From: Actinocrispum wychmicini
GTDB taxonomy: Bacteria > Actinomycetota > Actinomycetes > Mycobacteriales > Pseudonocardiaceae
Reading direction: 5' to 3'
Length of the DNA stretch: 60,232 bases
NCBI RefSeq assembly: GCF_004345645.1
Contig: NZ_SLWS01000024.1
Location: forward strand, 1-60,232
Below are positions 60,139 to 60,232 of the stretch, in pieces (positions within the stretch are counted from its first letter, which is position 1; every line of letters starts with the position of its first letter). The notes beneath the pieces were generated by a model. It saw only the letters and a program-made list of their open reading frames with translations. It was not told the origin of the DNA and ran no database searches. The position numbers were made by a program, and so were the translations under genes.

Positions 60139-60232
60139 AGTGAGGATGGGTGTGCGTCCGGAAGGATGTGTTCTGGTGGTTGTCCTGGGTGTGGTCTGAC
60201 CCGCCGTATGACTGGCTTCGTGTCTTTCTCAG

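Overview
The window looks like a piece of an actinomycete chromosome, most likely from the Pseudonocardiales or a close relative. It is G+C rich (I judge about 70%), many genes start with GTG, and genes are tightly packed with ATGA/GTGA overlaps. Typical families are present: F420-type luciferase-like oxidoreductases, a large LAL-type ATPase/LuxR regulator, an LmeA-like DUF2993 protein, a DprE2-like reductase, a DasR-type operator and a Ser/Thr kinase/MoxR/DUF58/TgpA/FHA locus. No rRNA, tRNA, CRISPR array, transposase or phage gene was seen.

Layout. 1-253 and 59716-59969 are two inverted copies of one structured repeat, and a second large hairpin lies at 59978-60138. The window may therefore be a contig that ends in a multicopy repeat. 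416-13666 is mostly housekeeping: a membrane protein, oxidoreductase, HIT and VIT proteins, a secreted ThuA-ricin protein under a dre-like site, a PLP enzyme, a drug exporter, the LAL regulator, a DUF1015 protein, a DprE2-like reductase and a DUF305 lipoprotein. A broken DUF1877 gene follows. 14155-20529 is a minus-strand operon (esterase, rhomboid-like/lysyl-phosphatidylglycerol synthase fusion, aldehyde dehydrogenase, FAD oxidase).

20808-23198 is the most interesting locus. A 24-residue peptide gene with an ideal ribosome binding site is followed by a hairpin, then an E1-like ThiF enzyme with an N-terminal winged-helix-like domain, then a membrane M50-type zinc peptidase with an N-terminal PqqD-like domain. 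This looks like a compact ribosomal peptide (RiPP) modification system. I do not recognise it as a described class, although the peptide's Glu-Asn-Glu end and the ThiF enzyme recall pantocin.

23170-27439 holds an NlpC/P60 hydrolase, a flavin-type oxidoreductase, small unknown proteins, an LmeA-like protein and a membrane protein. 27511-46715 is rich in sugar genes: a ROK regulator divergent from xylose isomerase, a Ser/Thr kinase, a GH27 alpha-galactosidase, a sugar isomerase/Gfo-Idh-MocA pair behind two palindromic operators, and a LacI-controlled sugar ABC transporter divergent from a glycogen-debranching-type enzyme (46803-48584). MsrA, an XRE regulator, a YeiH-type exporter with a 43-residue leader protein and several regulators lie between them.

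48581-50883 encodes a metallo-beta-lactamase-fold protein and an amidase. 50992-59681 is one signalling and cell-surface locus: kinase, fibronectin III protein, MoxR ATPase, DUF58 protein, a TgpA-like transglutaminase that has lost its catalytic Cys and His, and an FHA protein that could read the kinase's phosphothreonines.
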